Below, one piece after another: positions 25,294 to 33,445 of a stretch of 64,000 bases of DNA (the first letter of the stretch is position 1; every line of letters begins with the position of its first letter). Source of the DNA: Segatella copri (GTDB lineage: Bacteria > Bacteroidota > Bacteroidia > Bacteroidales > Bacteroidaceae); contig NZ_JAPDVG010000001.1 of the NCBI RefSeq assembly GCF_026015625.1, positions 186,001-250,000 on the forward strand, read 5' to 3'. A model generated the notes under the pieces. It searched no databases and was not told the DNA's origin. It saw only the letters and a program-made list of their open reading frames with translations. The position numbers and the translations under genes were made by a program.

Positions 25294-26070
25294 TTACTTT
25301 TTAAGCCTTTCTTTTATATCATTAGCTTCTTTGTTCAATTGTTTTGCAAGACTATCTTTGTATGCTGCCATTTCTATCATTTCATAATGGTGGCGGACAG
25401 AATCCTCATAAGCAATAACACGATTTCTTACGTTGTCTATAATATTTTCATCTCGTTGCACATTGAAATATTTTTCGATGTAGCGAATGTTCGGGTCATC
25501 TACTGACAGAACCATCTTCAATGCCCTATACTTCAAGTCTGCCTCCTCCCAATCTTGATGCTCTCGCCATTGCGTGAGATTGCCCCAAATGGAGAGGACA
25601 AGAGACAGAGCCAAGCTACCAATGAAAAGAAGAACTTTCTTTGAGGTTGGCTCGAAGCGATGGGTTACAACCTTCTTTTGAGGTGAATTGTTCAACACTT
25701 CAAGTTTGTCCTGCAATGCCTTCGAGGAAACTTCATTCCCTTGTCTCATCTGCTTGACTGCATCAACCAAGAACTTGCTTCGCTGCTCATTTTTGCCAAG
25801 TTCAACCTTAATAAGGTCAGCAAAAACGATAATGGCATCTCTTAATTTGGATATTTTACCTCTGATTTCCTCTTCTTTGATAAACATCGCATTGATTGAC
25901 TTATCCAACTTGGTTATGTCATTACTTGCAGGAACGGTTTCCGCTCCTGCGTTCTTTGTGGAGACAGAAAGTTCATCGACTTTCTGCTCCAATCTCTCAA
26001 CTGTGCCGTAGATGGCTTCCAATAGTTCTTCTTTCATGTTCGATTCTAATTTTAAGTTTGTAACTTGCAT
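25294..26070 (-). CDS. Mobilization-associated membrane protein with coiled coil
   Basis: I use ATG 26070, which overlaps the relaxase stop (TGATG); an internal start at 26037 (MKEELLEAIYG) is also possible. The 258-residue protein has a charged, probably coiled-coil N-terminal half (about 15-110), one hydrophobic segment KVLLFIGSLALSLVLSIWG (about 150-170) and a charged C-terminal part ending in helix-rich ANDIKERLKK. I do not recognise a named family. Its place as third gene after MobC and relaxase suggests that it links the relaxosome to the membrane or to a coupling protein; this is inference. Confidence 0.65.
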   Translation of the reverse strand: MQVTNLKLESNMKEELLEAIYGTVERLEQKVDELSVSTKNAGAETVPASNDITKLDKSINAMFIKEEEIRGKISKLRDAIIVFADLIKVELGKNEQRSKFLVDAVKQMRQGNEVSSKALQDKLEVLNNSPQKKVVTHRFEPTSKKVLLFIGSLALSLVLSIWGNLTQWREHQDWEEADLKYRALKMVLSVDDPNIRYIEKYFNVQRDENIIDNVRNRVIAYEDSVRHHYEMIEMAAYKDSLAKQLNKEANDIKERLKK

Positions 26071-27020
26071 CAAAGGCTGAAGCCCTTTCTGCGTTTCCTC
26101 TTTTTCTTCTTGGCGGATTCATCCTCTGGGAATGGCTCATAAGTTTGGGCATTAGACGGAGCGAACAAGCCGATGGAAGAAATACCACTCCAAGGGTCTT
26201 GGGTATGTTCTGCCGTTGGTTGAGTCTGTCCTACTTGGTGACAACTTGGTTGTCCTCCCTGCATAGATTCGGCTCTTGGCGATACACGATTATACTCTGT
26301 GCCAAGTCTTGCATCCAACTTGACAAAGCTGTATTCTCGGCTAATCTGCGTACCCTTGAAGCTATATCCATCCTTGCAGGAACGGATGCCTTGTACCTTG
26401 GTTCTCTCCTTGTCCTTATAGACAAGCTCCAGATAAACACCTCGCTTTGCAAGTTCATTCTTGAACTTCTGCCAACTATCAGCGCCTTTCAAGGCATCCT
26501 TGACGGCATTGTGAATCTCGTATTTGGCACGCTCAGCATTGCGTAACTTGCGAGTATTAGTATTGCTCTTGTCCGTTCCGTAAGTAAGTCCATATTTGGA
26601 TTTAAGAGCCTTGGTCACCTGCTCATTACGCCTGTAATCATTCCTGTCTGATAAGAGTTTGCTCTCATTGTTGATGCGGTTATACACGATATGACAATGT
26701 GGATTGTCCGTGTTGTGATGCCTTACGATGATGAACTGGGTTTTGGTGATGCCCATCATCTGCATGTATTCAAGGGCTATCTTAGCCATGAATTCATCCG
26801 TCAAACGTGGCTTGTCCTCGGGTTTGAAACTTAGTGCAATGTGTCCCACAGGCTTCTTAATCCTTGGATTTAGCTGTCTTTGCAGCTCAAAACTTTGTAC
26901 TATCTCGGCATTCGTGCCGAGTAACACTCCATCGGATGCAAGGATTTTCGCCTCGTCCTTGCCTGTAACATAGCGGATGCAACCAGCAAATGAGCTGCCC
27001 TTCTTTAGCTTGCCTATCAT
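26070..27020 (-). CDS. Relaxase/mobilization nuclease
   Basis: A 316-residue Relaxase (MobP-type, PF03432) protein. It begins MIGKLKKGSSFAGCIRYVTGK, where the Tyr is the likely nicking residue, and carries the three-histidine metal motif HHNTDNPHCHIVYNRI near residue 105. The C-terminal tail is basic (KKKKRKRRKG). Known role: nicks oriT and pilots single-stranded DNA in transfer. Its start overlaps the mobC stop by 4 bases (27017-27020) and its stop overlaps the next gene, so three genes form one translationally coupled unit. An oriT-like structure lies 75 bases upstream of mobC. Confidence 0.9.
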   Translation of the reverse strand: MIGKLKKGSSFAGCIRYVTGKDEAKILASDGVLLGTNAEIVQSFELQRQLNPRIKKPVGHIALSFKPEDKPRLTDEFMAKIALEYMQMMGITKTQFIIVRHHNTDNPHCHIVYNRINNESKLLSDRNDYRRNEQVTKALKSKYGLTYGTDKSNTNTRKLRNAERAKYEIHNAVKDALKGADSWQKFKNELAKRGVYLELVYKDKERTKVQGIRSCKDGYSFKGTQISREYSFVKLDARLGTEYNRVSPRAESMQGGQPSCHQVGQTQPTAEHTQDPWSGISSIGLFAPSNAQTYEPFPEDESAKKKKRKRRKGFSL

Positions 27021-27430
27021 GTGGCATCCTCCTTTCTGCCCATACTGCTTGGCTTCGGTTTATAACTTGCTTGGCGATACTCGCCAAGGATGGCTTTCAA
27101 TCTTCTCAACAAGTCCACCACATACACATGGGTTTCGTGGAAACCTCTCTGATGCGACAGTTTGGTAAGTTGGTTGAGGTTGTTCGCCATGCCTATGAGA
27201 TTCTTAGCGATGGCTATCGTCTCTGCGTTGTGTCCGCTGACCACCTCGCCGTTCAAGGCGGACTCACGGATGTACTCCGCCAACTTGCGGTTGGCTTTTC
27301 TCGCCCTCAGTCTCAATGCCTCGTAGCTTGGCTTCGAGAACTTCACCGTGACAGACTTCGACAACTTGCGAACCCTGCCTGTGGGCGGTCTTCCGCCCTT
27401 TTTCTTGTCCTGTTCATGTATGCTTGTCAT
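27017..27430 (-). CDS. Relaxosome accessory protein, MobC family
   Basis: A 137-residue protein with an N-terminal DNA-binding ribbon-helix-helix-like part (SVTVKFSKPSYEALRLRARKANRKLAEYIRES, about 20-55 in pieces) and a helical MobC region with NLIGMANNLNQLTKLSHQRG. Known role: binds oriT and helps the relaxase to open the strands. The first residues are basic (KKKGGRPPTGRVRK). It is translationally coupled to the relaxase gene and starts 75 bases from the candidate oriT hairpin. Confidence 0.88.
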   Translation of the reverse strand: MTSIHEQDKKKGGRPPTGRVRKLSKSVTVKFSKPSYEALRLRARKANRKLAEYIRESALNGEVVSGHNAETIAIAKNLIGMANNLNQLTKLSHQRGFHETHVYVVDLLRRLKAILGEYRQASYKPKPSSMGRKEDAT

Positions 27431-27504
27431 TCGATATACTGTTTACAGTTGGTACACTTACTTTCTGCGACCGTCGGGAGCAAAATTCCTCCGCCCTCAT
27501 GGTG

Positions 27505-27544
27505 GAGCGAGGCGTTTTGGGGTTCCCAAAACATAACCTCGCTC
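27505..27544. other. candidate oriT (bipartite inverted repeat)
   Basis: GAGCGAGG (27505-27512) pairs with CCTCGCTC (27537-27544), and inside it GTTTTGGG (27514-27521) pairs with CCCAAAAC (27525-27532), loop GTT. The structure lies in the non-coding gap between mobC and DUF3408, where mobilizable elements of Bacteroidetes carry oriT. The nick site is not determined. Confidence 0.6.
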
Positions 27545-27614
27545 CCTCTCAGAACACGTTAGTTGGAACTACTGCCTTTCAGCTATCCACGTCCAAGGTC
27601 GCAGACCTTAATTT

Positions 27615-28094
27615 TCACAATTTGCGCCAAGCCTCGAAGTCCTCTTCATAAAGGCTTAGGTGGTGGCGCACGATGTTCTCGATGATGCCCGATACGCTCA
27701 TGCGCCTTCCTCCGAGGATGCGGACGACACGATCAAGACGGTCTCGTACATCGGAACTGACGAAGACTGGCTTGCGGTCGTCAATCCTTGGAACTTGGAG
27801 GAAGGTCTGCTGATACTCCTCTAATGTCGCCTTGCGCTGCTTGCCACTGATGCGCTTCTGCGGATTCGATGGCGATAGAGCTTCGTTCGTTAGCTCGTCC
27901 TCCATACAGGAGGTTGTTGCAGCCACATTCTCTGTCACAACTTCTAAATCGGAGTTCTCCACCTCTTCAAAGAAAGAGCTATGTTCTTGGGCATAGTCTT
28001 TACCATAAGTGGATGATTGAAGCGAAGCCACCACCTCCTGTGTCATTTTCTCCTGCTGTTCAGGAGACATTTTCGTTTCTTTTGTTCTTGCCAT
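27615..28094 (-). CDS. DUF3408 family mobile-element protein
   Basis: A 159-residue protein. The N-terminal half is acidic and probably disordered; the C-terminal part (about 95-159) with PVFVSSDVRDRLDRVVRILGG and SVSGIIENIVRHHLSLYEED is the DUF3408 domain, which has a ribbon-helix-helix look. Known: DUF3408 genes sit in Bacteroides conjugative and mobilizable transposons near mob or tra genes; exact role is unclear, perhaps DNA binding. It lies on the same strand as mobC, 184 bases upstream, with the oriT candidate between. Confidence 0.8.
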   Translation of the reverse strand: MARTKETKMSPEQQEKMTQEVVASLQSSTYGKDYAQEHSSFFEEVENSDLEVVTENVAATTSCMEDELTNEALSPSNPQKRISGKQRKATLEEYQQTFLQVPRIDDRKPVFVSSDVRDRLDRVVRILGGRRMSVSGIIENIVRHHLSLYEEDFEAWRKL

Positions 28095-28383
28095 AGCTTA
28101 TGCTGTTTTATTTGTTAGTATAGTGGTCACAGTTTGCACCATTGACCGATTGTCGGGTGCAAAGTAAGTGTACTGAGTGCAGCCATGCAACTGATTGGGT
28201 GTAACGTGGCAATTTAGTTGTGGCTTGCTTATTTGCATACCGAGATAGTTGTGAGAACTTCAACGTATTTCTCAACTCATCATTGTTCATGTATTCGTTG
28301 CAGTCGTGCAAGTTTTTCTTGTTGTTTTTGGCGTTGAAGTCGGCAAACCCCGGCAACATACTGCCACAGAAATTGAAAACGCT

Positions 28384-28413
28384 TGTTTTTAGATTGCCGT
28401 GCCTTATCTTTGC
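28384..28413 (+). promoter_or_regulatory. promoter of the first HTH gene
   Basis: TTG (28384-28386), 19 bases, TATCTTTG (28406-28413), 79 bases before the start at 28492. The 397-base gap 28095-28491 otherwise holds only the divergent upstream region of the DUF3408 gene (a minus-strand TTACTTTGC at about 28159-28167). Confidence 0.6.
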
Positions 28414-28491
28414 ACTCACAAACGTGGAGCACAGCATATGCGTGGAGCTTTGCGACATATAACATAGTATTAACTTAGAAAAAAGAAAAGT

Positions 28492-28803
28492 ATGGGATTC
28501 ATCGTATTCGAGGAAGAGGCATTCAACTATCTTGATGCCCAGTTGGAGAACTTCGTGAAGCGCATGGACAGAATCCGTGAGCGCAGTGAGGACAAGACCA
28601 TGAACAAGTGGCTCGACACGCAGGACGTGTGTCAGACGCTCAACATCTGCCCACGGACAGTGCAGACGCTTCGGGACAACGGAACTTTGGCTTATACGCA
28701 AATCAGCCACAAGACCTACTACAAGCCGGAGGACGTGATGGCTATCGTAGCAGTAGTGGAGGACAAGAAAAAGGACATGCGCTTTCGCAAGCGCACAGGT
28801 TAG
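28492..28803 (+). CDS. Helix-turn-helix (excisionase-type) protein 1
   Basis: A 103-residue protein. Residues about 40-95 form a MerR-like winged helix: WLDTQDVCQTLNICPRTVQTLRDNGTLAYTQISHKTYYKPEDV, seen in pieces as the standard excisionase/HTH_17 pattern. Known: such proteins act as recombination directionality factors or transcription regulators of Bacteroides mobile elements. It starts a two-gene plus-strand unit with a second HTH gene 82 bases downstream, divergent from the mob genes. Confidence 0.82.
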   Translation: MGFIVFEEEAFNYLDAQLENFVKRMDRIRERSEDKTMNKWLDTQDVCQTLNICPRTVQTLRDNGTLAYTQISHKTYYKPEDVMAIVAVVEDKKKDMRFRKRTG

Positions 28804-28885
28804 GCTGTCAATATACAACAGCCACTTAATCCAATGCAGCAAGTAAAACGAGTAACGTAAGTATCAACAATAAAACGAGACAACT

Positions 28886-29194
28886 ATGAGCAATGAAGTA
28901 ATGACAAGAAACAGCGAGTGGATGAACCACATCGTGAACCACCTCAACCGAATGGTTGACAATTTTGAACGTGCCGTGATGAACTACCGTCCCATGCTTG
29001 ATGGTGAGCGCTTCATGACGGACAAGGAGCTTTGTGCCAGGCTGCAACTGAGCCGAAGAACCCTGCAGGACTACCGAAACAACGGTGTCATCCCGTATAT
29101 CCAGCTTGGCGGAAAGATACTCTACCGCGAGTCCGACATTCAGAAGATTCTGATGGCTAACTATCGTGAGGCGTACAGAATGAAGGGCTTGTAG
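28886..29194 (+). CDS. Helix-turn-helix (excisionase-type) protein 2
   Basis: A 102-residue protein, paralogous in layout to the gene before it. The winged-helix region (about 45-95) contains FMTDKELCARLQLSRRTLQDY and IPYIQLGGKILYRESDIQKIL. Known role as above: excisionase or regulator. The pair of HTH genes is typical of Bacteroides elements. A strong terminator (29236-29280) follows after 41 bases. Confidence 0.82.
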   Translation: MSNEVMTRNSEWMNHIVNHLNRMVDNFERAVMNYRPMLDGERFMTDKELCARLQLSRRTLQDYRNNGVIPYIQLGGKILYRESDIQKILMANYREAYRMKGL

Positions 29195-29235
29195 GAGAAA
29201 TACATGTCCTTGATGAGTGGGGTGAAATGAACAAG

Positions 29236-29280
29236 GCGACAACGTATAACTTACCGAGCGTGGATGTTATAGGTTGTCGC
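29236..29280 (+). terminator. terminator of the HTH gene pair
   Basis: A 15-bp stem with one mismatch (29236-29250 against 29266-29280, arms begin GCGACAAC and end GTTGTCGC), loop of 15, then TTCGTTTTATT. From here to the IS110 element (29281-29530) I see no gene. Confidence 0.8.
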
Positions 29281-29530
29281 TTCGTTTTATTGGCTATACC
29301 GAGTTGGTCGTGTTTGCCGGGTGTTCTCCGTATGGTCTGTATAAAATCTAATACCATGATTCCTAAGACATCACCAAATTTTTGAGAGCTTTTTTGTGTT
29401 AAAATAAGCAAAATAGCCCCCAGAAAGCATATAGTCATACCTACCCCTGTAGCAGAAGAAGACATTTTTTGACTTTTCTGTTACAAAAAAAAAACGATAC
29501 GGAACTCTTTCTTTTAATAGCTTTTTGCTC

Positions 29531-30837
29531 GATTCCTAATTAGTTATCCGTATCTGTCCTCACAAGACTATAAGAGACAATGGTACATTGTCATAGTTCA
29601 CTTGCTTTGGACTTTTCAATATGTAAGTTCTTTCTGTCGTCAGAGGTGTTCAACACTTCCCATTTTCTCTTTTGCTTGCCTATGGCAAACATTCTGCAAA
29701 TGAGCTTAAACTTGACGGCATTCAATGCCTTACGCTTAGTATCAGAATCTTTTCTGCCTCCTAACTTTCGATTATAAAACATTTGCATTTCCACATCGTA
29801 CTCAACAGCTCTCAATGCCGCCATAGACAGGTCAGCTTTCACTTGACCGTTACAGTGTGCGGAAGGTCGGGCACGCCATTTCACACTGGTACCAGAAGTG
29901 TGACTGCATGGAGCTACGCCAACATATCTCGCATATTGCCGAGCTGTGTCAAAAGCGGTAAAGTTTCGTGTGATGGCAATTATGTTTGTTGCATTGACAA
30001 AACCAATTCCTGGTATCGTCAACAGATTCTGAAAAGTGTCAAAGACATCTTCCTCCTTGGACATTAATTCACACTCTTCCTGATCTATCTTCTCAATGTC
30101 ATGATTGAGTTTTTTAATGTAGCTCTCATACATGGCAGAATCCTCTTTCGTTTCAAACATCTGCATTCGGTTCATAAAGTTTGTCCGTTGCTCCACAAGG
30201 AACTTACGCTCATTGACAAGTTGCTTCAATTGTTGCATAGCCTTGCTTGGCAACTTGTATGGCTTGGCACATTCCGTGCCATCATAACGATAGAGGAAGT
30301 CAGCTATCTTTGCAGAGTCATTCTTGTCTCGCTTATCTATTGTCCCCATAGGATGATGTTTTACTATACGTGTACTAAGCATACAGAAAGAGTAATTCTT
30401 GGACGTGAGGAATTTTTCCAAGTCCAAGGAGTAGCAACCTGTAAATTCCATGCCAAACAGGGCTTGGGAAAGTACCACACGGCTCTTTTTGAGCCATGAG
30501 CACATATCGCCAAATCCCTTGCGAGTGTTGTTGAACACCTCATGAGGGAACATTTTGATGTTGGTATCCTCACGAAATATAGATACATCTATGACATTTT
30601 TAGAGATGTCAATGCCTACAAATGATTTATTTTTCATATCTTTGCACCGCTTTACGAAAGGAACTCTCTATGTCAGGATAAGCCAAATCTTTTAAAAGCT
30701 GGGACGGACAGCTAATTCCCTAAAAGGCACTGAGTCTGACATTTCGGGCAGAGGAGACTATATCAAGGGAAAGGGCTTTGCCTAAGATTAAAAAGTTCAC
30801 TACCTCTGTCTGGAGTTCCTTCCTTTTGAGGATTCCT
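29531..30837 (-). mobile_element. IS110-family element A
   Basis: It holds one transposase gene. The heptamer GATTCCT stands at both proposed ends (29531-29537 and 30831-30837), giving a length of 1.3 kb; IS110 elements lack terminal inverted repeats and use a short shared core, often CT. A hairpin GACAATG-GTA-CATTGTC (29576-29592) marks the 3' end. The 5' non-coding stretch of about 194 bases (30638-30830) is where a bridge RNA is expected. Confidence 0.6.
29591..30637 (-). CDS. IS110-family transposase A
   Basis: A 348-residue DEDD recombinase. It begins MKNKSFVGIDISKNVIDVSIF (RuvC-like fold, first Asp at residue 9), with further acidic residues in GMEFTGCYS and TIDKRDKNDSAKIADF, a coiled-coil middle and the C-terminal Tnp_20 domain (LLTIPGIGFVNATNIIAITR, YVGVAPCSHTSGTS) holding the catalytic Ser in SGTS. 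Known: acts with a bridge RNA to insert the element at a short core. The gene looks complete. It differs clearly from the second IS110 transposase next to it, so it is not a recent duplicate. Confidence 0.92.
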   Translation of the reverse strand: MKNKSFVGIDISKNVIDVSIFREDTNIKMFPHEVFNNTRKGFGDMCSWLKKSRVVLSQALFGMEFTGCYSLDLEKFLTSKNYSFCMLSTRIVKHHPMGTIDKRDKNDSAKIADFLYRYDGTECAKPYKLPSKAMQQLKQLVNERKFLVEQRTNFMNRMQMFETKEDSAMYESYIKKLNHDIEKIDQEECELMSKEEDVFDTFQNLLTIPGIGFVNATNIIAITRNFTAFDTARQYARYVGVAPCSHTSGTSVKWRARPSAHCNGQVKADLSMAALRAVEYDVEMQMFYNRKLGGRKDSDTKRKALNAVKFKLICRMFAIGKQKRKWEVLNTSDDRKNLHIEKSKASEL

Positions 30838-32095
30838 CGCAAAGGTAGTGCCAAAAGCAACCAAGAGACTCTATCATGGTATAGTGATGGTCTTAAAACA
30901 CTGTTAGTTCACTCCTGGTTGCTTGTTTTTCCCATTTCGATAATTGTCCGTCTCCACATACGGAGTACCTCGTTTTATAACGGCAAACATACGGAGTATC
31001 ATCTTAAACTTGATTGCATTAAACACTATTCCACTGCATTTCTCCTTTCTCTTGCGTTCCCAGTAATCTCTGATGTTCGGAATGTGCTGCATGCAAACCA
31101 AACAGGCAATGGACAAATCTGCCTTTGCCTGTTTAAAACCTTTCTTAGAGACTGACGAGCCTTTTCTCACAGATGTACCAGATTCTTTCTTGAAAGGAGC
31201 GACACCAATATAGCAAGCGTATTTACGTGGGTTATCTATTGCCATGAAGTTTTCGGTCAAGACAATGGTTTCAAGTGCGACAACACGCCCAATACCAGGT
31301 ATTGATGTCAGCAGGGAAAAGTTCTTGCTGATGTCCGCATCTTCTTTTATGTACATGTCAATTTCATTGTCTATGCCTTTAAGTGCATCATTGAGCGTTT
31401 TAAGTTGCCCATTCTTACGTTCCACAGACAAATCTGTGTCATACGCACATATATCATGAAGCTGCTGCTTGTAAAGGACTGACTGCTTGACTGTCTGCTT
31501 GCGTTCCGCCAAAAGCCTCTTCAACTTAAAATATACAGGAGGAGGAAGTTTTGATGGGTTGCGAAGAATCTTTCTGTGGTTCTGCTCACAGTAAATGGCT
31601 ATGCGGAAAGAATCAAGCTCGTCAGTCTTGATGCGGTCGAGCGAACGCAGTCCATCATCCAAGTCTGGCTCAAAGCGATGCATCTTGCGAGGTTCCACCA
31701 TCCTATAAATATAATGTTTCTCTTCCAACCACAGTCTAAAGTTTTGGGTGTAAAGTCCTGTATATTCCATACAGAACAAGACTATATCAAACCCCTTGCT
31801 TACCTTTGCCACCCATGAACCAATTTTCTTGAAACCTGCATTGTTGTTGCTCACCTTTATATGGGCTTTCTTCCAATCAATGCTTTCTCCGTCATAATAA
31901 GCAAGGTCGAGAGTCTGCTTTGAGACATCCACGCCTATGTAAAGTTCTTTATCCATAATTTTGACATTTAATAGTTAAATGGAATCAAGAAAGTTGGCTG
32001 GATTATATAAGGACTATGACATGAGAAAGGGCATACCTTGAAAGAAAGATAGTTCACCTTAACACCCATTAACCAAATATCCTAACTTGATTCCT
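30831..32095 (-). mobile_element. IS110-family element B
   Basis: Proposed ends are the GATTCCT copies at 30831-30837 and 32089-32095, giving 1.26 kb; the inner copy is shared with element A. On the outer side of both upstream ends stands TACCTTTGC, four to eight bases from the core. The 5' non-coding part is only about 132 bases. Confidence 0.55.
30904..31956 (-). CDS. IS110-family transposase B
   Basis: A 350-residue DEDD recombinase: MDKELYIGVDVSKQTLDLAYYDGE at the start (Asp 10), FCMEYTGLYT and DRIKTDELDSFRIAIY acidic motifs, then Tnp_20 with LLTSIPGIGRVVALETIVL and YIGVAPFKKESGTSVRKG, catalytic Ser in SGTS. Complete by length. It shares the fold but only modest identity with the IS110 transposase downstream. 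Both read on the minus strand, head to tail. Confidence 0.92.
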   Translation of the reverse strand: MDKELYIGVDVSKQTLDLAYYDGESIDWKKAHIKVSNNNAGFKKIGSWVAKVSKGFDIVLFCMEYTGLYTQNFRLWLEEKHYIYRMVEPRKMHRFEPDLDDGLRSLDRIKTDELDSFRIAIYCEQNHRKILRNPSKLPPPVYFKLKRLLAERKQTVKQSVLYKQQLHDICAYDTDLSVERKNGQLKTLNDALKGIDNEIDMYIKEDADISKNFSLLTSIPGIGRVVALETIVLTENFMAIDNPRKYACYIGVAPFKKESGTSVRKGSSVSKKGFKQAKADLSIACLVCMQHIPNIRDYWERKRKEKCSGIVFNAIKFKMILRMFAVIKRGTPYVETDNYRNGKNKQPGVN

Positions 32096-32185
32096 GGGTG
32101 CAAAGGTAAAAGCTAAAACACTGCGGTGGCTCGCCCAAGTGGCTGGAGGCGCAAAGCCTCCAAGGAACGTTGCTTTATGGCAGGT

Positions 32186-33382
32186 CTATGCCATTGGATT
32201 TTTGTTCCTTTCTCGCTTGGCAATAAGCTTATCCATGTCATTTGAAATCTTCTGCTCCGTCACCTGCGCATAGACCTGTGTGCTTGTAATGTCTGCGTGT
32301 CCCATCATCTTGGCTATGCTGCCGATGGGAATGTCCTCGTTGAGCATCAAGACTCCGAATGTATGGCGGCTGGCGTGGAATCCCAACTTATTGCTTATGC
32401 CAAGCACCATTCCAAGGGTATGCACATCAAGATAGATGTCTTTCTTCTCACCCAGTGGAAAAACAGGCTTGCTGTCGTCCGTGGTATTGTAGAGCGAAAG
32501 AATCTTCTCGGCTATCGGATGGATTGGCACGAAGAACTCCACGCCTGTCTTCTCTCTTTCCTTGCGGATGAACTTCCTACCCTCGGAGTTCTCACTGATA
32601 TGGCGAGGGTACAGTTTCTTTACATCTATATAGGATAAGGAGGTGAGCGAGGCAAAAATGAAACATCTGCGTGCAAGCTCCGTTCGCTCGTCAGCCATCG
32701 GGGTAGAGAGCATCTTGATGAAGTCTGCCTTGCTGATATGGGTCATCTTCGGGGCTGCCTTCTTCTCATACCCTATCTTGGCTATGGGATTGAAGCGGAT
32801 AATGCTCCTGTCCACTGCCTTGTACATCAACATGTTCAGCCAGAGAAGGCAATGGTTCACGTAGCTGTCGATACGTCCCTGGTCTCGTTTCAGGAATAGC
32901 TTGTATTCCTCCCCGAAATTCTCGTCTATGTCCTCAAAGGCGATGTCGTCCTTCTCCAACGAATGGACAAAGGCTCTCAGGTTCTTCTGCCATGTCCGCT
33001 TGTGCAGAAAGGTCTGTCTGGCTTTTGAGGTTCGATACCATTCCACGATGGTATCACCAAAGTTCAGCAAGAACCTTCCTGTCGTGTCCTTGTCCTTCAA
33101 CACAGCCTTCAGCATTTCCACGGTGATGATGCCATTGGCGGTAAGAAGTGAGTTGTATTTATCCTTGACCTCAGCAAGGAAACTTGCCAATCGTCCGTTG
33201 TCCCTTGCATTCCGTACCTCTCCCTTCTTGGCGTTCCACTCCTGTGGGGTACAGGATATGCCTGTGGAAATGGCTGCACTTTTGCCGTCAACGGTGATGC
33301 GGCAAAGTATGTTGGCTGTTCCGTCTGCCTTCACCTTCTGTCTGTTGATGTAAGGCAAAATTGAAAATGTACTTCTGCTCAT
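32186..33382 (-). CDS. Tyrosine site-specific integrase 1
   Basis: A 398-residue recombinase with an Arm-DNA-binding part (1-90), a SAM-like core-binding domain (about 100-200) and a catalytic domain. HASRHTF (H-x-x-R), GHADIT and VYAQV (nucleophile Tyr) are present near the end. The first catalytic Arg, normally in a TGLR motif, is replaced: the region reads ASLTSLSYIDVKKL, as in IntDOT of CTnDOT, where a Ser stands there. Known role: integration and excision of the element. A second integrase gene lies 63 bases upstream on the same strand. Confidence 0.9.
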   Translation of the reverse strand: MSRSTFSILPYINRQKVKADGTANILCRITVDGKSAAISTGISCTPQEWNAKKGEVRNARDNGRLASFLAEVKDKYNSLLTANGIITVEMLKAVLKDKDTTGRFLLNFGDTIVEWYRTSKARQTFLHKRTWQKNLRAFVHSLEKDDIAFEDIDENFGEEYKLFLKRDQGRIDSYVNHCLLWLNMLMYKAVDRSIIRFNPIAKIGYEKKAAPKMTHISKADFIKMLSTPMADERTELARRCFIFASLTSLSYIDVKKLYPRHISENSEGRKFIRKEREKTGVEFFVPIHPIAEKILSLYNTTDDSKPVFPLGEKKDIYLDVHTLGMVLGISNKLGFHASRHTFGVLMLNEDIPIGSIAKMMGHADITSTQVYAQVTEQKISNDMDKLIAKRERNKNPMA

Positions 33383-33445
33383 AGTTGTTGTCCTTATAAT
33401 ATAATAATGTAGTTGAACTGTAAAAAGAAAAGTTGAAAGCCCTGT

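Noticed and set aside
27452..28173. 13-base inverted copies GTACACTTACTTT (27452-27464 and 28161-28173) around the DUF3408 gene
   Set aside because: They could be binding sites or promoter parts, but 13 bases in AT-rich upstream regions are weak evidence for element ends.
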